This document shows positions 1 through 10,210 of a stretch of DNA of 64,000 nucleotides, piece after piece. Under the pieces are notes generated by a model that did not search any database, was not told the origin of the DNA, and saw nothing but the letters and a program-made list of their open reading frames with translations. The first letter of the stretch is position 1, and each line of letters opens with the position of its first letter. This DNA is from Microbacterium candidum. GTDB taxonomy: Bacteria > Actinomycetota > Actinomycetes > Actinomycetales > Microbacteriaceae. The translations under genes and the position numbers were made by a program. The stretch is from assembly GCF_030315975.1 (NCBI RefSeq), contig NZ_JASXSZ010000006.1, positions 88,702 through 152,701 of the forward strand. The letters run 5' to 3'.

Positions 1-238
<238 letters not shown>

Positions 239-313
239 GAGCCCTCCCGGGCGAGCGACTGTGCTCGTTTCTTGATCGTATCCCGCTGGTCAACGGGGGT
301 GCTCGGCTCCGGG

Positions 314-319
314 TAGACT
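314..319 (+). promoter_or_regulatory. -10 hexamer of the SRP RNA gene
   Basis: TAGACT lies a few bases before the RNA's first stem. GTCAAC at 289-294 is a weak -35 candidate with a 19-nt spacer. Confidence 0.45.
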
Positions 320-323
320 GTCA

Positions 324-414
324 GAAGCTCTCCGCGAGGCGGCATCCAGGCCAACTCCCCCAGGACGGAAACGTAGCAAGGGTAACCGGGCTCTGCCGGG
401 TTCGCGGAGAGTCT
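324..414 (+). ncRNA. ffs: 4.5S-type signal recognition particle RNA
   Basis: The RNA has the apical SRP domain signature: GGAAACGTAGCAAGGG at 367-382, facing the CAGGCC/CCCCCAGG side of the same hairpin. The ends close in a perfect 10-bp stem (328-337 with 402-411). A T-rich run follows at about 411-422 and would act as terminator. It is the small bacterial SRP RNA, about 90 nt, without an Alu domain. It binds Ffh and guides membrane and secreted proteins to SecYEG. It stands alone between the divergent moxR and pta. Confidence 0.93.
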
Positions 415-483
415 TTCTTTTTCCTGGACTATTTCCTGGACTTTTTCCGGTCCCGCGCCGAGTGGGCCGGAAGGGGCCGCGCG

Positions 484-489
484 TAGGCT
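484..489 (+). promoter_or_regulatory. Leaderless-type -10 of pta
   Basis: TAGGCT ends 6 nt before the GTG at 496, so transcription should begin at or next to the start codon. Confidence 0.5.
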
Positions 490-495
490 GAGGCC

Positions 496-2622
496 GTGGC
501 GCAGAGCATCTTCATCACGTCGGCGGAAGGTCACTCGGGGAAGTCCACGATCGCGCTCGGCGTGCTCGATGCGCTGAGCCGCGCGACACCGCGCGTGGGT
601 GTCTTCCGTACGATCGCGCGGTCGACGGTCGAGCGCGACTACGTCCTGGAGATGCTGCTCGAGCACGCGGGCGTCGACCTGCCGTACGAGCTGTGCGTCG
701 GCGTCACGTACGACCAGGTGCGCGCCGACCCGGAAGCCGCGCTCGCGGTCGTCGTCGAGCGGTTCAAGGCCGTCGAGGCGCAGTGCGACGCGGTCGTGGT
801 CCTCGGCAGCGACTACACGGATGTCGGGAGCCCGGCCGAGCTGGCCTACAACGCGCGCATCGCCGCGAATCTCGGCGTGCCGGTCCTGCTCGTCCTCGGG
901 GGGCGGTCGCAGTCGGGTGCTGTGCCGGAGCAGCTGGGGACCACCATCCCGCGCTCTCCCGCCGAAGTGGGGCAGATCGCCGCCCTCGCACTCGGCGAGC
1001 TCGCGCACGAGCGGGCGCAGCTGCTCGCCGTCGTCGTCAATCGCGCCGACGCCGACCGCCTGGACGAGGTCGTGGCATCCGTCAGCGCGGTCGTCGCCGC
1101 CGGCGCCCAGGACCGTCCCGTCTGGGCGCTGCCGGAGGACCGCATGCTCGTCGCGCCATCGGTGCGCGGGGTCATGCGGGCGCTCGACGCGCGTTTCGTG
1201 CGCGGCGACCAGGAGCTCCTGACCCGTGAGGTGCTCAGCGTCGTCATCGCGGGAATGTCGATGGTGAACGTACTGCCGCGGCTGCAGGACAGCGCCGTCG
1301 TCGTCATCGCGGCCGATCGCGCCGACGTGCTCCTCGCGACGCTCCTCGCCAACGCCTCGGGCACCTTCCCGTCGCTGGCCGCCGTCGTCCTCAACGGGCC
1401 GTTCGAGCTGCCCGACGAGATCGAGCGCCTCATCGACGGCCTCGTCTCGCCGCTCCCGATCCTCGCCACCGACCTCGGCACATACGAGACGGCGACGCGG
1501 GTGATGGGCGCGCGCGGGCGGCTCGCCGCCGACTCCCAGCGCCGGTACGACACGGCCCTGCAGCTGTTCGAGGACCACGTCGACACCGCCGAGCTCGTGC
1601 GGCTCCTCGGCCTCGCGCGGGCGAGCGTCGTCACGCCGCTCATGTTCGAGTACGGCCTCATCGAGCGCGCCCGCGCCGACCGCCGCCGCATCGTGCTGCC
1701 CGAAGGGGACGACGACCGCATCCTCCGTGCCGCCGCCACCGTGCTCGCGCGCGGCATCGCGGACCTGACGATCCTCGGCGAGGAGATCGAGGTGCGCCAC
1801 CGGGCGCTCGAGCTCGGCATCGACATCAAGGCGGCGCAGGTCCTGAGCCCGTTCGATCCGGTCCTGGTCCACCGTTTCGCCGCCGAGTACGCGCAGCTGC
1901 GCGCGCACAAGGGGGTCACGTACGAGCGCGCCGCCGACACGGTGACGGATGTCTCGTACTTCGGCACGATGATGGTCCATTCCGGACTCGCCGATGGCAT
2001 GGTGTCGGGCGCCGCGCATACGACCGCGCACACCATCCGTCCCGCGTTCGAGATCATCAAGACGCGCCCGGGGGTGTCGGTCGTCTCGTCGGTGTTCCTC
2101 ATGGCGCTCGCCGACCGCGTGCTCGTCTACGGCGACTGCGCCGTCATCCCCGATCCGACCGCCGTCCAGCTGGCGGACATCGCCGTGTCGTCGGCGGCGA
2201 CCGCCGAGCAGTTCGGCATCGAGCCGCGCGTGGCGATGCTGTCGTACTCGACGGGGGAGTCCGGGTCGGGCGCCGACGTCGACAAGGTGCGCGAGGCCAC
2301 AGCGCTCGTGCGGGAGCGGGCTCCCGAGCTGCCGGTCGAGGGGCCGATCCAGTACGACGCGGCGGCGGATGCGGCGGTCGCCGCGGCGAAGCTGCCGGGA
2401 TCCGCAGTGGCCGGACGGGCGACGGTGTTCGTGTTCCCCGACCTCAACACCGGCAACAACACGTACAAGGCCGTGCAGCGCTCGGCCGGTGCGATCGCGA
2501 TCGGCCCCGTGCTCCAAGGCCTCAACCGGCCCATCAACGACCTCTCGCGCGGCGCCCTCGTCGACGACATCGTGAACACCATCGCGATCACTGCCATCCA
2601 GGCGCAGGAGGCGTCGGCATGA
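496..2622 (+). CDS. pta: Phosphate acetyltransferase (long form)
   Basis: A 708-residue enzyme interconverting acetyl-CoA and acetyl phosphate. It has the three-part long architecture: an N-terminal BioD/P-loop-like domain beginning with a GHSGKST loop at about residues 13-19, a middle DRTGG-like domain, and a C-terminal PTA_PTB catalytic domain from about residue 375 with the conserved stretch GMVSGAAHTTAHTIRP. Length matches the E. coli-type long form. The GTG start is supported by TAGGCT 6 nt upstream. The stop overlaps the start of ackA (ATGA), so the two are translationally coupled and form the acetate overflow/assimilation pathway via acetyl phosphate. Confidence 0.95.
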   Translation: MAQSIFITSAEGHSGKSTIALGVLDALSRATPRVGVFRTIARSTVERDYVLEMLLEHAGVDLPYELCVGVTYDQVRADPEAALAVVVERFKAVEAQCDAVVVLGSDYTDVGSPAELAYNARIAANLGVPVLLVLGGRSQSGAVPEQLGTTIPRSPAEVGQIAALALGELAHERAQLLAVVVNRADADRLDEVVASVSAVVAAGAQDRPVWALPEDRMLVAPSVRGVMRALDARFVRGDQELLTREVLSVVIAGMSMVNVLPRLQDSAVVVIAADRADVLLATLLANASGTFPSLAAVVLNGPFELPDEIERLIDGLVSPLPILATDLGTYETATRVMGARGRLAADSQRRYDTALQLFEDHVDTAELVRLLGLARASVVTPLMFEYGLIERARADRRRIVLPEGDDDRILRAAATVLARGIADLTILGEEIEVRHRALELGIDIKAAQVLSPFDPVLVHRFAAEYAQLRAHKGVTYERAADTVTDVSYFGTMMVHSGLADGMVSGAAHTTAHTIRPAFEIIKTRPGVSVVSSVFLMALADRVLVYGDCAVIPDPTAVQLADIAVSSAATAEQFGIEPRVAMLSYSTGESGSGADVDKVREATALVRERAPELPVEGPIQYDAAADAAVAAAKLPGSAVAGRATVFVFPDLNTGNNTYKAVQRSAGAIAIGPVLQGLNRPINDLSRGALVDDIVNTIAITAIQAQEASA

Positions 2623-3851
2623 CCCCGGTGCTCGTCATCAACAGCGGCTCGTCGTCGCTGAAGTACCAGCTGATCGACATGGATGCCGAGGCCGTGCTCG
2701 CGACCGGACTCATCGAGCGGATCGGCGTGGGCGGTTCGACAGCCCCGGGTGGCGGGATCGGGATGCTGGCGCACACCGTCCGGGGGTCGTCGGAGGGTGC
2801 CGCGTTCCTCGATGCGACGTACCGCGAGGAACTTTCCGTCCCCGACCACGACGCAGCCTTCCGGGCGATGCTCGATGCGTTCGCGACCAACGGGCCGGCG
2901 CTCGACCCTGTCGCGGTGGGGCACCGCGTCGTGCACGGCGGGGCGCGGTTCTTCGAGCCGACGCTCATCACGCCGCTCGTCGAGATCAACATCGACGAGC
3001 TGTCGGTGCTCGCGCCGCTCCACAATCCGGCGAACCTCGCCGGCATCCTCGCCGCGCGCGCCGCCTTCCCCGCCATCCCGCATGTCGCGGTGTTCGACAC
3101 GGCGTTCCATCAGACGCTCGCGCCCGCCGCCTACACCTACGCGATCGACGCGGCCCTCGCCGCGCACCACCGCATCCGCCGCTACGGATTCCACGGCACG
3201 AGTCACAAGTTCGTCAGCGAGGCCGCGGCGGCGTTCCTGGGCCGGCCGCTGTCTGAGCTGCGCCAGATCGTCTTCCATCTCGGCAACGGCGCGTCGGTCG
3301 CCGCCGTCGAGGCGGGGCGCTCCGTCGACACGTCGATGGGCTTCACGCCGCTCGAGGGGCTCGTGATGGGCACGCGCTCCGGCGACATCGATCCTGCCCT
3401 CCTCTTCCAGCTCGCACGCCGGGACGGCATGACGATCGACGACCTCGATGCGCTCGTGAACACGCGCAGCGGCCTGCTGGGGCTGTCCGGCGCGTCGGAC
3501 ATGCGCGACGTCCTCGCCGGCCGGGAGCGGGGGGATGCCGCATCCACCCTCGCGTTCGACGTGTACGTCCACCGCCTCCGCGCCTACGCGGGCGCCTACA
3601 TCGCGCAGCTCGGGGGAGTGGACGTCATCTCCTTCACCGCCGGAGTCGGCGAGAACGCGGCGCCGGTGCGCGCGGCGGCCCTCGAGACCCTCGGATTCGC
3701 GGGAATCGAGGTGGATGCGGAGCGCAACGCTGCGCGCGAGCGCGGCATCCGCGTCATCTCCACGGATGCCTCGCCGGTGACCGTCCTCGTCGTGCCGACG
3801 AACGAGGAGCTCGAGATCGCCCGGCAGACCCTCGAGGTCGACCGCGCCTGA
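2619..3851 (+). CDS. ackA: Acetate kinase
   Basis: A 410-residue ASKHA-fold kinase converting acetyl phosphate and ADP to acetate and ATP. It opens with the phosphate-binding loop NSGSSSLKYQL and carries HRVVHGG, HNPANL, FDTAFH, YGFHGTSHK and HLGNGAS, all hallmarks of the family. The ATG at 2619 overlaps the pta stop by 4 bases, so pta-ackA is one operon. The length is typical of the family. Confidence 0.96.
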   Translation: MTPVLVINSGSSSLKYQLIDMDAEAVLATGLIERIGVGGSTAPGGGIGMLAHTVRGSSEGAAFLDATYREELSVPDHDAAFRAMLDAFATNGPALDPVAVGHRVVHGGARFFEPTLITPLVEINIDELSVLAPLHNPANLAGILAARAAFPAIPHVAVFDTAFHQTLAPAAYTYAIDAALAAHHRIRRYGFHGTSHKFVSEAAAAFLGRPLSELRQIVFHLGNGASVAAVEAGRSVDTSMGFTPLEGLVMGTRSGDIDPALLFQLARRDGMTIDDLDALVNTRSGLLGLSGASDMRDVLAGRERGDAASTLAFDVYVHRLRAYAGAYIAQLGGVDVISFTAGVGENAAPVRAAALETLGFAGIEVDAERNAARERGIRVISTDASPVTVLVVPTNEELEIARQTLEVDRA

Positions 3852-3896
3852 TCGGGCCGGTTCCGCTCCTGCGCAGACAGGCCCCTGAGAGCCCGT

Positions 3897-3902
3897 TAGC
3901 CT
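3897..3902 (+). promoter_or_regulatory. Possible -10 of the phosphorylase pair
   Basis: TAGCCT lies 45 nt before the GTG at 3948, in the 96-bp gap after ackA. It would give a leader of about 38 nt containing a GGAGG ribosome site. Confidence 0.35.
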
Positions 3903-3947
3903 GGGAGGACGAGATCCAGTCCGCATCCGATCCGCCCTGGAGGCTTC

Positions 3948-4679
3948 GTGACCAGCGCCGACCTGCCCGATCTGACCGCAGCCGACGCCGTCCTGTTCGA
4001 TCTGGATGGTGTCCTCACGCCCACCGCCGACGTGCACATGCGCGCCTGGCGCACCCTCTTCGAGGGGCTGTTCGCCGAGTGGGACATCACGCCGGCCTAC
4101 ACCGACGCCGACTACTACGCGCACCTCGACGGCCGCACGCGGTACGAGGGCGTCGCCAGCGTCCTGCGCTCGCGCGACGTGGAGCTCAAGTGGGGCGATC
4201 CGTCCGACGCGCCGGACGTCAAGACCGTGTGCGGCGTCGGCAACCGAAAGAACGCGGAGTTCGCCCGCATCCTGCGCGAAGAGGGCATCGCGCCCTACCC
4301 GGGCTCCCTGCGCGTGCTCGACTCGCTCGCGGCGGCGGGGACTCCCGCAGCTGTCGTCTCGAGCTCGAAGAACGCGGAGGAGGTGCTGCAGGCGGCCGGC
4401 ATCCGCGACCGCTTCCCGGTCGTCGTGGACGGCATCGTGGCCGCCCGGGAGCACCTCGCCTCGAAGCCCGCGCCCGACATCTTCCTGTACGCGACGAAGC
4501 TCCTCGGCGTGGAGCCGAGCCGCTGCATCGGCGTCGAAGACGCCATCAGCGGCGTGCGGTCCGTCGCCGCCGGCGGCTTCGCGGCGGTCGTGGGCGTCGA
4601 CCGGGGCGTCGGAGCGCACGCGCTGTCCGCCGCGGGCGCTACCGTAGTCGTCTCCGACCTCGACGAATTCGTCTCCTGA
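3948..4679 (+). CDS. HAD-family beta-phosphoglucomutase-like phosphatase/mutase
   Basis: A 243-residue HAD subfamily IA protein. Motif I is FDLDGVL (Asp18 nucleophile, Asp20 acid/base), motif II is VVSSSKN, and motif IV is GVEDAISGV. The DG in motif I and the helical cap fit beta-phosphoglucomutase relatives. The GTG start has a GGAGG about 5 bases upstream. It lies 22 bp before a GH65 phosphorylase; in this pairing the phosphorylase releases beta-glucose 1-phosphate and the mutase turns it into glucose 6-phosphate. That role is inferred from context; another sugar phosphate is possible. Confidence 0.82.
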   Translation: MTSADLPDLTAADAVLFDLDGVLTPTADVHMRAWRTLFEGLFAEWDITPAYTDADYYAHLDGRTRYEGVASVLRSRDVELKWGDPSDAPDVKTVCGVGNRKNAEFARILREEGIAPYPGSLRVLDSLAAAGTPAAVVSSSKNAEEVLQAAGIRDRFPVVVDGIVAAREHLASKPAPDIFLYATKLLGVEPSRCIGVEDAISGVRSVAAGGFAAVVGVDRGVGAHALSAAGATVVVSDLDEFVS

Positions 4680-4701
4680 ACCCCTCCGGAAGGCACTCCC
4701 C

Positions 4702-7215
4702 ATGATGGATCGCGATCGGTTCCCCGTCGACGAATGGCGTCTCGTGGAGACGTCGTTCTCGCAGGAGGACGCCGGCGTCACCGAGACCCTGTTCGCCGTC
4801 GGCAACGGCTATCTGGGCCTGCGCGGCAACCATCCGGAAGGCCGGCTCGCGTTCGAGCACGGGACCTACGTCAACGGGTTCCACGAGACGTTCGCGATCC
4901 AGCACGCGGAGAACGCGTACGGACTCGCCGAGATCGGGCAGACGATCGTGGATGCGCCGGATGCCAAGGTCATGCGGGTGTACGTCGATGACGAGCCGCT
5001 CTCCCTCGACGTCGCCGAGCTCCTCGAGTACGAGCGCGCGCTGGACATGCGCGACGGCGTCCTGCGCCGCCGCATCCTGTGGCGCACGCCCTCCGGCAAG
5101 GAGGTGCGGGTCGACTACGACCGGCTCGTGTCGTTCGAGGAGCGGCACCTCGCGATCATGCGCCTGGACGTCACCGTCCTCAACGCCGACGCCCCCGTGA
5201 CGATCAGCTGCCAGCTCGTGAACCGGCAGGACGGCGAGGACGTCTACGGCGGCTCGTCCCCGGCCGCGGGCCCCGGCGGTGCCACGTTCGATCCGCGCAA
5301 GGCGGAGCGGCTGCGCGAGCGCGTGCTGCAGCCGCAGGAGTTCTGGCAGGACGGGCTGCGCTCGGCCCTCAGCTATCGCGTCTCCCGGTCGGGGATGACG
5401 ATCGCGGTCGCGGCGGACCACATCATCGAGACCGAGAACGCGTACACCGCGCGCACGCAGATCGAGCCGGACATCGCGAAGAACGTCTTCCGCGTGCAGG
5501 CGCGGGCGGGTGTCCCGGTGCGGGTCGTGAAGCTCGTCGCGTACCACACGTCGCGCGCCGTGCCCCCGCGCGAGCTCGTCGACCGGTGCCGGCGCACCCT
5601 CGACCGGGCGGCCGTCGAGGGCGTCGCCGACCATTACCGGCGTCAGCGGCTGTGGCTCGACGCGTTCTGGGCGCGCTCCGACGTGCGGGTGGGCGGGCAG
5701 CCCGCGATCCAGCAGGCGACGCGGTGGTGCCTCTTCCAGCTCGCACAGGCGGCGGCGCGCGCCGACAGCATGGGCGTGCCAGCGAAGGGCATGACCGGGT
5801 CCGGCTACAGCGGCCACTATTTCTGGGACACCGAGATCTACGTCCTGCCCTTCCTCGCCTACACGTCCCCGCTCTGGGCGCGCAACGCGCTGCGGATGCG
5901 GTACCTCATGCTTCCCGCGGCCCGCAAGCGCGCGGCCATGCTGAACGAGGCCGGGGCGCTCTTCCCGTGGCGCACGATCAACGGGGAGGAGGCGTCCGCC
6001 TACTACGCGGCCGGCACCGCGCAGTACCACATCAACGCCGACGTCTCGTATGCCCTCGGGAAGTACGTGCGCGCGAGCGGCGACGAGGAGTTCCTGGAGT
6101 CGGAGGGTGTCGACATCCTCGTCGAGACCGCGCGCCTCTGGGCGACGCTCGGGTTCTGGCGCGAGGTGGATGGCGTGGGGACGTTCCACATCCACGGCGT
6201 CACCGGCCCTGACGAGTACACGACGGTCGTGAACGACAACATGTTCACGAACGTCATGGCGCGGTTCAACCTCCGCTACGCCGCCCGCACGGTGCGGGAG
6301 CTCGCCGAGAAAGACGGCGAGATGTACCGCAAGCTCGTCACCCGCCTGCAGCTCGACCCGGCCGAGGCCGACGCGTGGGAGATGGCCGCCGAGGCGATGC
6401 ACATCCCGTTCAGCGAGGCCCTTGGCATCCACCCGCAGGACGAGGTGTTCCTCGAGCGCGAGGTGTGGGACCTCGAGCACACGCCCGCCGACAAGCGGCC
6501 GCTGCTGCTGCACTTCCACCCGCTCGTCATCTACCGGTACCAGGTGCTCAAGCAGGCCGACGTCGTCCTTGCTCTGTTCCTGCAGGGCAACCACTTCACG
6601 CCCGAGCAGAAGCGCGCCGACTTCGACTACTACGACCCGCTGACGACGGGCGACTCGACGCTGTCCGCGGTCGTGCAGTCGATCCTCGCGAGCGAGGTCG
6701 GCTATCAGGATCTCGCGCTCGAGTACTTCCAGGAGTCGCTCTTCGTAGATCTCGCAGACCTGCACCACAACGCGTCCGACGGCGTGCACGTCGCCTCCGC
6801 CGGAGGCGTGTGGTCGGCGCTCGTGAGCGGATTCGGCGGCATGCGCGACCACTACGGCGAGCTGTCGTTCGACCCGCGTCTGCCCGAGGAATGGGACGAC
6901 CTCGAGTACACGATGCACTGGCACGGGACGCCGCTGCACGTCACGCTGCGCCGCGATGCGCTGGTGGTGCGGGCGGACGCGGGCCGACCGGTGACCTTCC
7001 ACGTCCGCGGCGTCGAGCACACCGTCGAAGCAGACGGCACGGTGTCCGTCCCGCTCGAAGGGCAGGGGCCCGTCATCGCCGGACGCCCGACGCATCGCCG
7101 GTTCTCGTCGGCACGTCGAGAGGACGGCACCCTGCTGTCGGCGTCGATCCCGACCATCACGTCGGCGATCCCGATCATCGAGGAGGAGCCGGGACTCGTC
7201 GACGGTCACGTGTGA
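4702..7215 (+). CDS. Glycoside hydrolase family 65 disaccharide phosphorylase
   Basis: An 837-residue protein with the full GH65 layout: an N-terminal beta-sandwich domain, a central (alpha/alpha)6 barrel and a C-terminal beta-rich tail. The catalytic acid is Glu505 in GVTGPDEYT. The barrel also has GYSGHYFWDTEIYVLPF. GH65 enzymes split maltose, trehalose, kojibiose or nigerose with phosphate to glucose and beta-glucose 1-phosphate; the exact substrate cannot be told from sequence alone. It follows a beta-phosphoglucomutase-like gene by 22 bp, forming a two-gene cytoplasmic alpha-glucoside pathway. Two ATGs (4702, 4705) follow a GGAAGG site; the first was taken. Confidence 0.9.
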   Translation: MMDRDRFPVDEWRLVETSFSQEDAGVTETLFAVGNGYLGLRGNHPEGRLAFEHGTYVNGFHETFAIQHAENAYGLAEIGQTIVDAPDAKVMRVYVDDEPLSLDVAELLEYERALDMRDGVLRRRILWRTPSGKEVRVDYDRLVSFEERHLAIMRLDVTVLNADAPVTISCQLVNRQDGEDVYGGSSPAAGPGGATFDPRKAERLRERVLQPQEFWQDGLRSALSYRVSRSGMTIAVAADHIIETENAYTARTQIEPDIAKNVFRVQARAGVPVRVVKLVAYHTSRAVPPRELVDRCRRTLDRAAVEGVADHYRRQRLWLDAFWARSDVRVGGQPAIQQATRWCLFQLAQAAARADSMGVPAKGMTGSGYSGHYFWDTEIYVLPFLAYTSPLWARNALRMRYLMLPAARKRAAMLNEAGALFPWRTINGEEASAYYAAGTAQYHINADVSYALGKYVRASGDEEFLESEGVDILVETARLWATLGFWREVDGVGTFHIHGVTGPDEYTTVVNDNMFTNVMARFNLRYAARTVRELAEKDGEMYRKLVTRLQLDPAEADAWEMAAEAMHIPFSEALGIHPQDEVFLEREVWDLEHTPADKRPLLLHFHPLVIYRYQVLKQADVVLALFLQGNHFTPEQKRADFDYYDPLTTGDSTLSAVVQSILASEVGYQDLALEYFQESLFVDLADLHHNASDGVHVASAGGVWSALVSGFGGMRDHYGELSFDPRLPEEWDDLEYTMHWHGTPLHVTLRRDALVVRADAGRPVTFHVRGVEHTVEADGTVSVPLEGQGPVIAGRPTHRRFSSARREDGTLLSASIPTITSAIPIIEEEPGLVDGHV

Positions 7216-7247
7216 GCGCCGTCGGTTCCGGTGTCCGACCCACGCCG

Positions 7248-7253
7248 TAGGCT
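7248..7253 (+). promoter_or_regulatory. Leaderless-type -10 of dnaX
   Basis: TAGGCT ends 6 nt before the GTG at 7260. Confidence 0.5.
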
Positions 7254-7259
7254 GGTCGG

Positions 7260-9617
7260 GTGACCACCGCTCTGTATCGCCGCTACCGTCCCGAGACGTT
7301 CGGCGAGATGATCGGCCAGTCGCAGGTGACCGAGCCGCTGATGACCGCGCTGCGCGGCAACCGCGTCGGCCACGCCTACCTCTTCTCCGGGCCGCGCGGC
7401 TGCGGCAAGACGACGTCGGCGCGCATCCTCGCGCGGTGCCTCAATTGCGCTGAGGGGCCGACCGACGTGCCGTGCGGAAAGTGCGACAGCTGTATCGAAC
7501 TCGGCCGCGGGGGAGGCGGGTCGCTCGACGTCGTCGAGATCGACGCGGCGAGCCACAACGGCGTCGACGACGCCCGCGATCTGCGCGAGCGGGCGATCTT
7601 CGCGCCGGCGCGCGATCGCTACAAGATCTTCATCCTCGACGAGGCACACATGGTGACGCCGCAGGGCTTCAACGCCCTGCTCAAGCTCGTCGAGGAGCCG
7701 CCGGACCACGTCAAGTTCATCTTCGCGACGACCGAGCCCGAGAAGGTCATCGGCACGATCCGCTCGCGCACGCACCACTACCCGTTCCGGCTCGTGGCTC
7801 CCGGCGCCATGCTCGACTACGTCGCGCAGCTCTGCGAGACCGAGGGAGTGAAGGTCGAGCCCGGCGTGCTGCCGCTCGTCGTGCGGGCCGGCGGCGGGTC
7901 GCCGCGTGACACGCTGTCGCTCCTCGACCAGCTCATCGCGGGGTCCGATGCCACCGACGGCGAGGTGCTCGTCCGCAACGAGCGCGCGGTCGCGCTCCTC
8001 GGCTACACGCCGGGAGAACTGCTGGATGCGGTGATCGAGGCGTTCGCGGGTCAGGATGCGGCCGCCGCCTTCAGCGCCGTCGACCGGGTCGTGCAGACCG
8101 GCCAGGATCCGCGGCGCTTCGTCGACGACCTCCTCGAGCGGCTGCGCGACCTCATCGTCATCGCCGCGACCGGGGCCGGCGCCGCGGGGGTGCTGCGCGG
8201 GGTTCCGGCCGACGAGCTCGAGCGGATGACGCGGCAGGCCGCCGCATTCGGCTCCGAGCGGCTCTCGCGCACGGCCGATCTCGTCATCGGCACGCTCGAC
8301 GAGATGACGGGCGCGACGTCGCCGCGTCTGCAGCTCGAGCTCATGGTCGCGCGGGTCCTCGCGCACGGGGGAGCTGGCGTTGGTGGCGCTCCCGTCGTCG
8401 CCGCGGCGCCCACCGCCGCTGCCCAGCCCCCGGTCATTGAGCGAGCGAGGAACGAGCGAGACGAAACGCAGCAGACCGTGCCCCCCGTCGTTGAGCGAGC
8501 GAGGAACGAGCGAGACGAAACGCAGCAAGCCGTGCCCCCGGTCGTTGAGCGAGCGAGGAACGAGCGAGACGAAACGCAGCAAGCTGACGTCGAAAGCTCA
8601 CCGCGTTTCGACTCGCTTCGCTCGCTCAACGACCCGCAAGGGAGTGAGCCCCAGCCTGCCGAGGTGGCCCCGGCAGAACCGGCCTCGCAGGAAGCCGCCC
8701 CCGCAGCACCCGCCGCGCCTGCCGGCCCGCTCACGCTCGATGCCATCCGCGCGGCGTGGCCCGATGTCCTGTCCCGCCTCGAGCGCATCAGCCGGTCGTC
8801 GTGGCTCGTGGTCTCCGAAGCCGCCGTCGCCGATGTCGGCGAGGGCGACGTTCTGACACTGGCCTTCCGCAACCCCAGCGACCTCAACCGCTTCAAGCAG
8901 CGTCCCGCCGACGGCGGGCCGAGCGAGGCCCTGCGCGCAGCGATCCGCGGCGTGCTCGGGGTGACCGTGAAGTACCTTGCCCGGCTGGACGACGAGCCGT
9001 CGGGTGGTGGGTCCGGTGGGTCCTCCGCTCCGCAGGCGTCCGGCGGTCCCGCGGGATCCGCCCCCGCGGGCGACGGCGGTCGCAGCGCGTCGTCGCGACC
9101 CGCCGGCGCCGAGTCCGGCGCCGTCCGCGCTCCCGGACGTTCGGCGGCTCCCGAGCGGGCATCCGCATCCACCGACCGCCTCGCATCCGCGCATCGCGCC
9201 GAATCCGGCGGACGCCCTGCATCCGCGTCCGCCGCCGCGGCGGTGACGGAGTGGGCCGTCGCGCCCATCCCCTCGAGCGGCGAGAGCGCACCCGCATCCA
9301 GCCCGCTCGCCGTCGATGACGAGCCCGAGGAGGCGACCGCGCGGACGGCGACCGCGACGCTCCCGCGCGAGGGCGACGTGCTCCCCGCCGGCGACATCGT
9401 GCCGTCGATGGAGGAGCCGCCCGAGTACGACGACGAGGACGCCCCGCCGCCCCCGCCCGACGACTATGTCCCGCCGACCGTCGCCCCGCGCCTGGCGCCG
9501 ACGATCACATCGCGCGACGACGGCGTCCAGCGCTACGGCGAGGCGGTGGTGCGCCAAGTGCTCGGCGCCACCTTCGTCCGTGAAGAGCCCTACGAGTCCC
9601 CGACGAGGTTCTCCTGA
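7260..9617 (+). CDS. dnaX: DNA polymerase III subunits gamma/tau
   Basis: A 785-residue clamp-loader ATPase. Residues 1-370 form the AAA+ core: Walker A GPRGCGKT at 44-51, a zinc-binding cluster CLNC...CGKCDSC just after it, Walker B ILDEAHM and sensor 1 FATTEPEK. Residues from about 375 onward are low-complexity linker with a tau-like region around 480-570. Residues 390-443 are three 18-residue repeats ([18 protein letters not shown] type) encoded by a DNA repeat also found between genes elsewhere in this window, followed by an inverted arm read as [11 protein letters not shown]. The stop overlaps recR (TGATG). I see no programmed frameshift slip site for a separate gamma. Confidence 0.93.
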   Translation: MTTALYRRYRPETFGEMIGQSQVTEPLMTALRGNRVGHAYLFSGPRGCGKTTSARILARCLNCAEGPTDVPCGKCDSCIELGRGGGGSLDVVEIDAASHNGVDDARDLRERAIFAPARDRYKIFILDEAHMVTPQGFNALLKLVEEPPDHVKFIFATTEPEKVIGTIRSRTHHYPFRLVAPGAMLDYVAQLCETEGVKVEPGVLPLVVRAGGGSPRDTLSLLDQLIAGSDATDGEVLVRNERAVALLGYTPGELLDAVIEAFAGQDAAAAFSAVDRVVQTGQDPRRFVDDLLERLRDLIVIAATGAGAAGVLRGVPADELERMTRQAAAFGSERLSRTADLVIGTLDEMTGATSPRLQLELMVARVLAHGGAGVGGAPVVAAAPTAAAQPPVIERARNERDETQQTVPPVVERARNERDETQQAVPPVVERARNERDETQQADVESSPRFDSLRSLNDPQGSEPQPAEVAPAEPASQEAAPAAPAAPAGPLTLDAIRAAWPDVLSRLERISRSSWLVVSEAAVADVGEGDVLTLAFRNPSDLNRFKQRPADGGPSEALRAAIRGVLGVTVKYLARLDDEPSGGGSGGSSAPQASGGPAGSAPAGDGGRSASSRPAGAESGAVRAPGRSAAPERASASTDRLASAHRAESGGRPASASAAAAVTEWAVAPIPSSGESAPASSPLAVDDEPEEATARTATATLPREGDVLPAGDIVPSMEEPPEYDDEDAPPPPPDDYVPPTVAPRLAPTITSRDDGVQRYGEAVVRQVLGATFVREEPYESPTRFS
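8427..8634 (+). repeat. In-frame intergenic-type repeat inside dnaX
   Basis: Three tandem 54-bp units occupy 8427-8588. Each contains the core beginning TTGAGCGAGCGAGGAACGAG and ending GACGAAACGC. An inverted arm of the same core follows at 8602-8634. The same forward-spacer-inverted element occurs in non-coding DNA at 15935-16029 and 26083-26186. The 54-bp period keeps the frame. Confidence 0.92.
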
Positions 9618-10210
9618 TGTACGACGGCATCGTCCAGGATCTGATCGACGAGTTCGGTCGCCTGCCCGGTATCGGCCCCAAGTCCGCTCAACGCATCGCG
9701 TTCCACATCCTGCAGACCCCGGGCTTCGATGTCTCCCGGTTGGCGAAGCTGCTCGGCGAGGTGCGCGAGAAGGTGCGCTTCTGCGAGATCTGCGGCAACG
9801 TCACCGAGCAGGAGCGCTGCGCGATCTGCCGCGACCCGCGCCGCAACCAGACCCTCATCTGCGTCGTCGAGGACGCGAAGGATGTCGCGGCCATCGAGCG
9901 CACGCGCGAGTTCCGCGGGCTCTATCACGTGCTCGGCGGCGCGATCAGCCCGATCGCCGGCATCGGTCCCGACGATCTGCGCATCACACAGCTCATGCAG
10001 CGGCTCGCCGACGGCACCGTGCAGGAGGTCATCCTCGCCACGAACCCCAACCTCGAGGGCGAGGCGACAGCCACATACCTCAGCCGACTGCTGCACACGC
10101 TCGAGATCAGTGTCACCCGCCTCGCCTCCGGACTGCCGGTCGGCGGCGACCTCGAGTACGCCGACGAGGTGACGCTCGGCCGCGCGTTCGAGGGCCGGCG
10201 CAGCATATGA
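9617..10210 (+). CDS. recR: Recombination mediator protein RecR
   Basis: A 197-residue protein with the RecR order: N-terminal helix-hairpin-helix ([17 protein letters not shown]), the zinc finger [16 protein letters not shown] at about residues 57-72, a Toprim domain ([14 protein letters not shown]) and the C-terminal Walker-B-like segment ending near GRRSI. It works with RecF and RecO to load RecA at single-strand gaps. Its ATG overlaps the dnaX stop, an arrangement common in bacteria. Confidence 0.96.
   Translation: MYDGIVQDLIDEFGRLPGIGPKSAQRIAFHILQTPGFDVSRLAKLLGEVREKVRFCEICGNVTEQERCAICRDPRRNQTLICVVEDAKDVAAIERTREFRGLYHVLGGAISPIAGIGPDDLRITQLMQRLADGTVQEVILATNPNLEGEATATYLSRLLHTLEISVTRLASGLPVGGDLEYADEVTLGRAFEGRRSI

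Noticed and set aside
8427..8588. Possible CRISPR array because of evenly spaced repeats.
   Set aside because: The 54-bp units have no variable spacers, lie inside dnaX in frame, and no cas genes are near.
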